Shown one piece after another: positions 7,469 through 7,941 of a stretch of DNA of 7,941 bases. The DNA comes from CAZKMM01 sp964592965 (lineage in GTDB: Bacteria; RBG-13-61-14; DRUE01), in NCBI GenBank assembly GCA_964592965.1, contig CAZQJX010000111.1, forward strand, positions 1 to 7,941. Direction: 5' to 3'. A program made the position numbers and the translations under genes. The notes under the pieces were generated by a model, which had not been told where the DNA came from, did not search any database, and saw only the letters and a list, made by a program, of their open reading frames with translations. Every line of letters begins with the position of its first letter. Position 1 is the stretch's first letter.

Positions 7469-7941
7469 TACCCCTGACTTTTTCTGCGCAAAATCTCCTG
7501 ATTGTATGCATAGATAAGGTCTTCATGACGAATCACTCCCAACACCTGATTGGGATTCTCACTGCTTACAACCATAAGCTCCTCTAGGTTAGATTCTAGA
7601 AATTTTACCAGTGCTTCATAAAGACTATTTTCAGGAGTGACCGTTACTGCTGGAACCATTAAATCCTGAGCAATGAGCAATCTCTCCATACCTGTCTGAA
7701 AAGCAATGGGACGAGCCTGCTCCCAGCTAATAACCCCCACCAGCCTTCCCTGCTCATCAACTACTGGAAAGCACTCCTCAGTTGATTCTGCAAACAGCCT
7801 CTTTATTTCTGCATAAGGTAGAGTGCGGGGAATGGGTATAAGCGCTTTTGGCTTAAACACATCTTTAACTTTCATTTCTGCTAGCACATTAATGGTAAAA
7901 TCTCCAATATGAGCAGGTGAATGAAAACGATTCTGAACCTG
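7468..7941 (-). CDS. C-terminal CBS-domain pair of a ClC-family chloride channel (5' end beyond window)
   Basis: 157 residues are visible and the frame is open to the window edge, so this is a fragment. The GTG at 7887 is probably internal. The first residues (about VQNRFHSPAHIGDFTINVL) resemble the linker between the last ClC membrane helix and its cytoplasmic domains. Two CBS repeats follow: the first at about 30-88 (ECFPVVDEQGRLVGVISWEQ), the second at about 92-150 (LMVPAVTVTPENSLYEALVKF ending LGVIRHEDLIYAYNQE). The final 'LG(V)I...DLI.AYN.E' is typical of ClC tails. CBS pairs bind adenine nucleotides and gate the attached channel or transporter. No membrane segment lies in the visible part, so the ClC assignment is inferred from the linker and tail style. 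A stand-alone CBS protein or another CBS-fused transporter is the alternative. It precedes trxB by 12 bp. Confidence 0.7.
   Translation of the reverse strand, partial: QVQNRFHSPAHIGDFTINVLAEMKVKDVFKPKALIPIPRTLPYAEIKRLFAESTEECFPVVDEQGRLVGVISWEQARPIAFQTGMERLLIAQDLMVPAVTVTPENSLYEALVKFLESNLEELMVVSSENPNQVLGVIRHEDLIYAYNQEILRRKSQG

Noticed and set aside
7468..7887. Stand-alone CBS protein starting at the GTG at 7887
   Set aside because: The frame is open past this codon to the window edge and the upstream residues resemble a ClC linker, so the gene more likely starts outside the window.

Overview
This window is a compact bacterial chromosomal segment in which every supported gene lies on the minus strand. 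Transcription runs from the right edge to the left: the C-terminal end of a ClC-type chloride channel with paired CBS domains (cut by the right edge), trxB, prmA, rsmE, a 141-bp spacer with a good sigma-70-type promoter, then glyQ, glyS and a pyruvate phosphate dikinase gene (cut by the left edge). Apart from the spacer, neighbouring genes overlap or are at most 12 bp apart. There are no tRNA or rRNA genes, insertion sequences, CRISPR arrays or phage-like genes, and no gene-free stretch longer than 141 bp.

Organism: the separate alpha and beta subunits of glycyl-tRNA synthetase, the NADPH-type thioredoxin reductase and the Shine-Dalgarno sites mark it as bacterial. The DNA is moderately AT-rich by eye. 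The order glyQ-glyS-ppdK, and a ClC channel whose last membrane segment leads into CBS domains through an 'SPAH.GDF' linker, recall Desulfobacterota and relatives. That placement rests on memory of gene order and family style, so it is a low-confidence inference.

Right block (4836-7941): the ClC tail, TrxB (thiol redox), PrmA (methylation of ribosomal protein L11) and RsmE (methylation of 16S rRNA U1498, E. coli numbering) look like one transcription unit. PrmA and RsmE both modify the ribosome and their genes are tightly coupled. The promoter of this block is not in the window.

Left block (1-4773): TTGACT-N16-TATAAT in the spacer should drive glyQ, glyS and ppdK. glyQ and glyS overlap by 8 bp when the family-typical glyS start is used, as expected for subunits of one enzyme. 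ppdK starts 11 bp after glyS with a near-perfect Shine-Dalgarno sequence that overlaps the glyS stop.

Overall this is ordinary housekeeping DNA. I found no undescribed system. The points most worth a second look are the unusual signature residues of RsmE and the coupling of central carbon metabolism (PPDK) to glycyl-tRNA synthesis in one operon.
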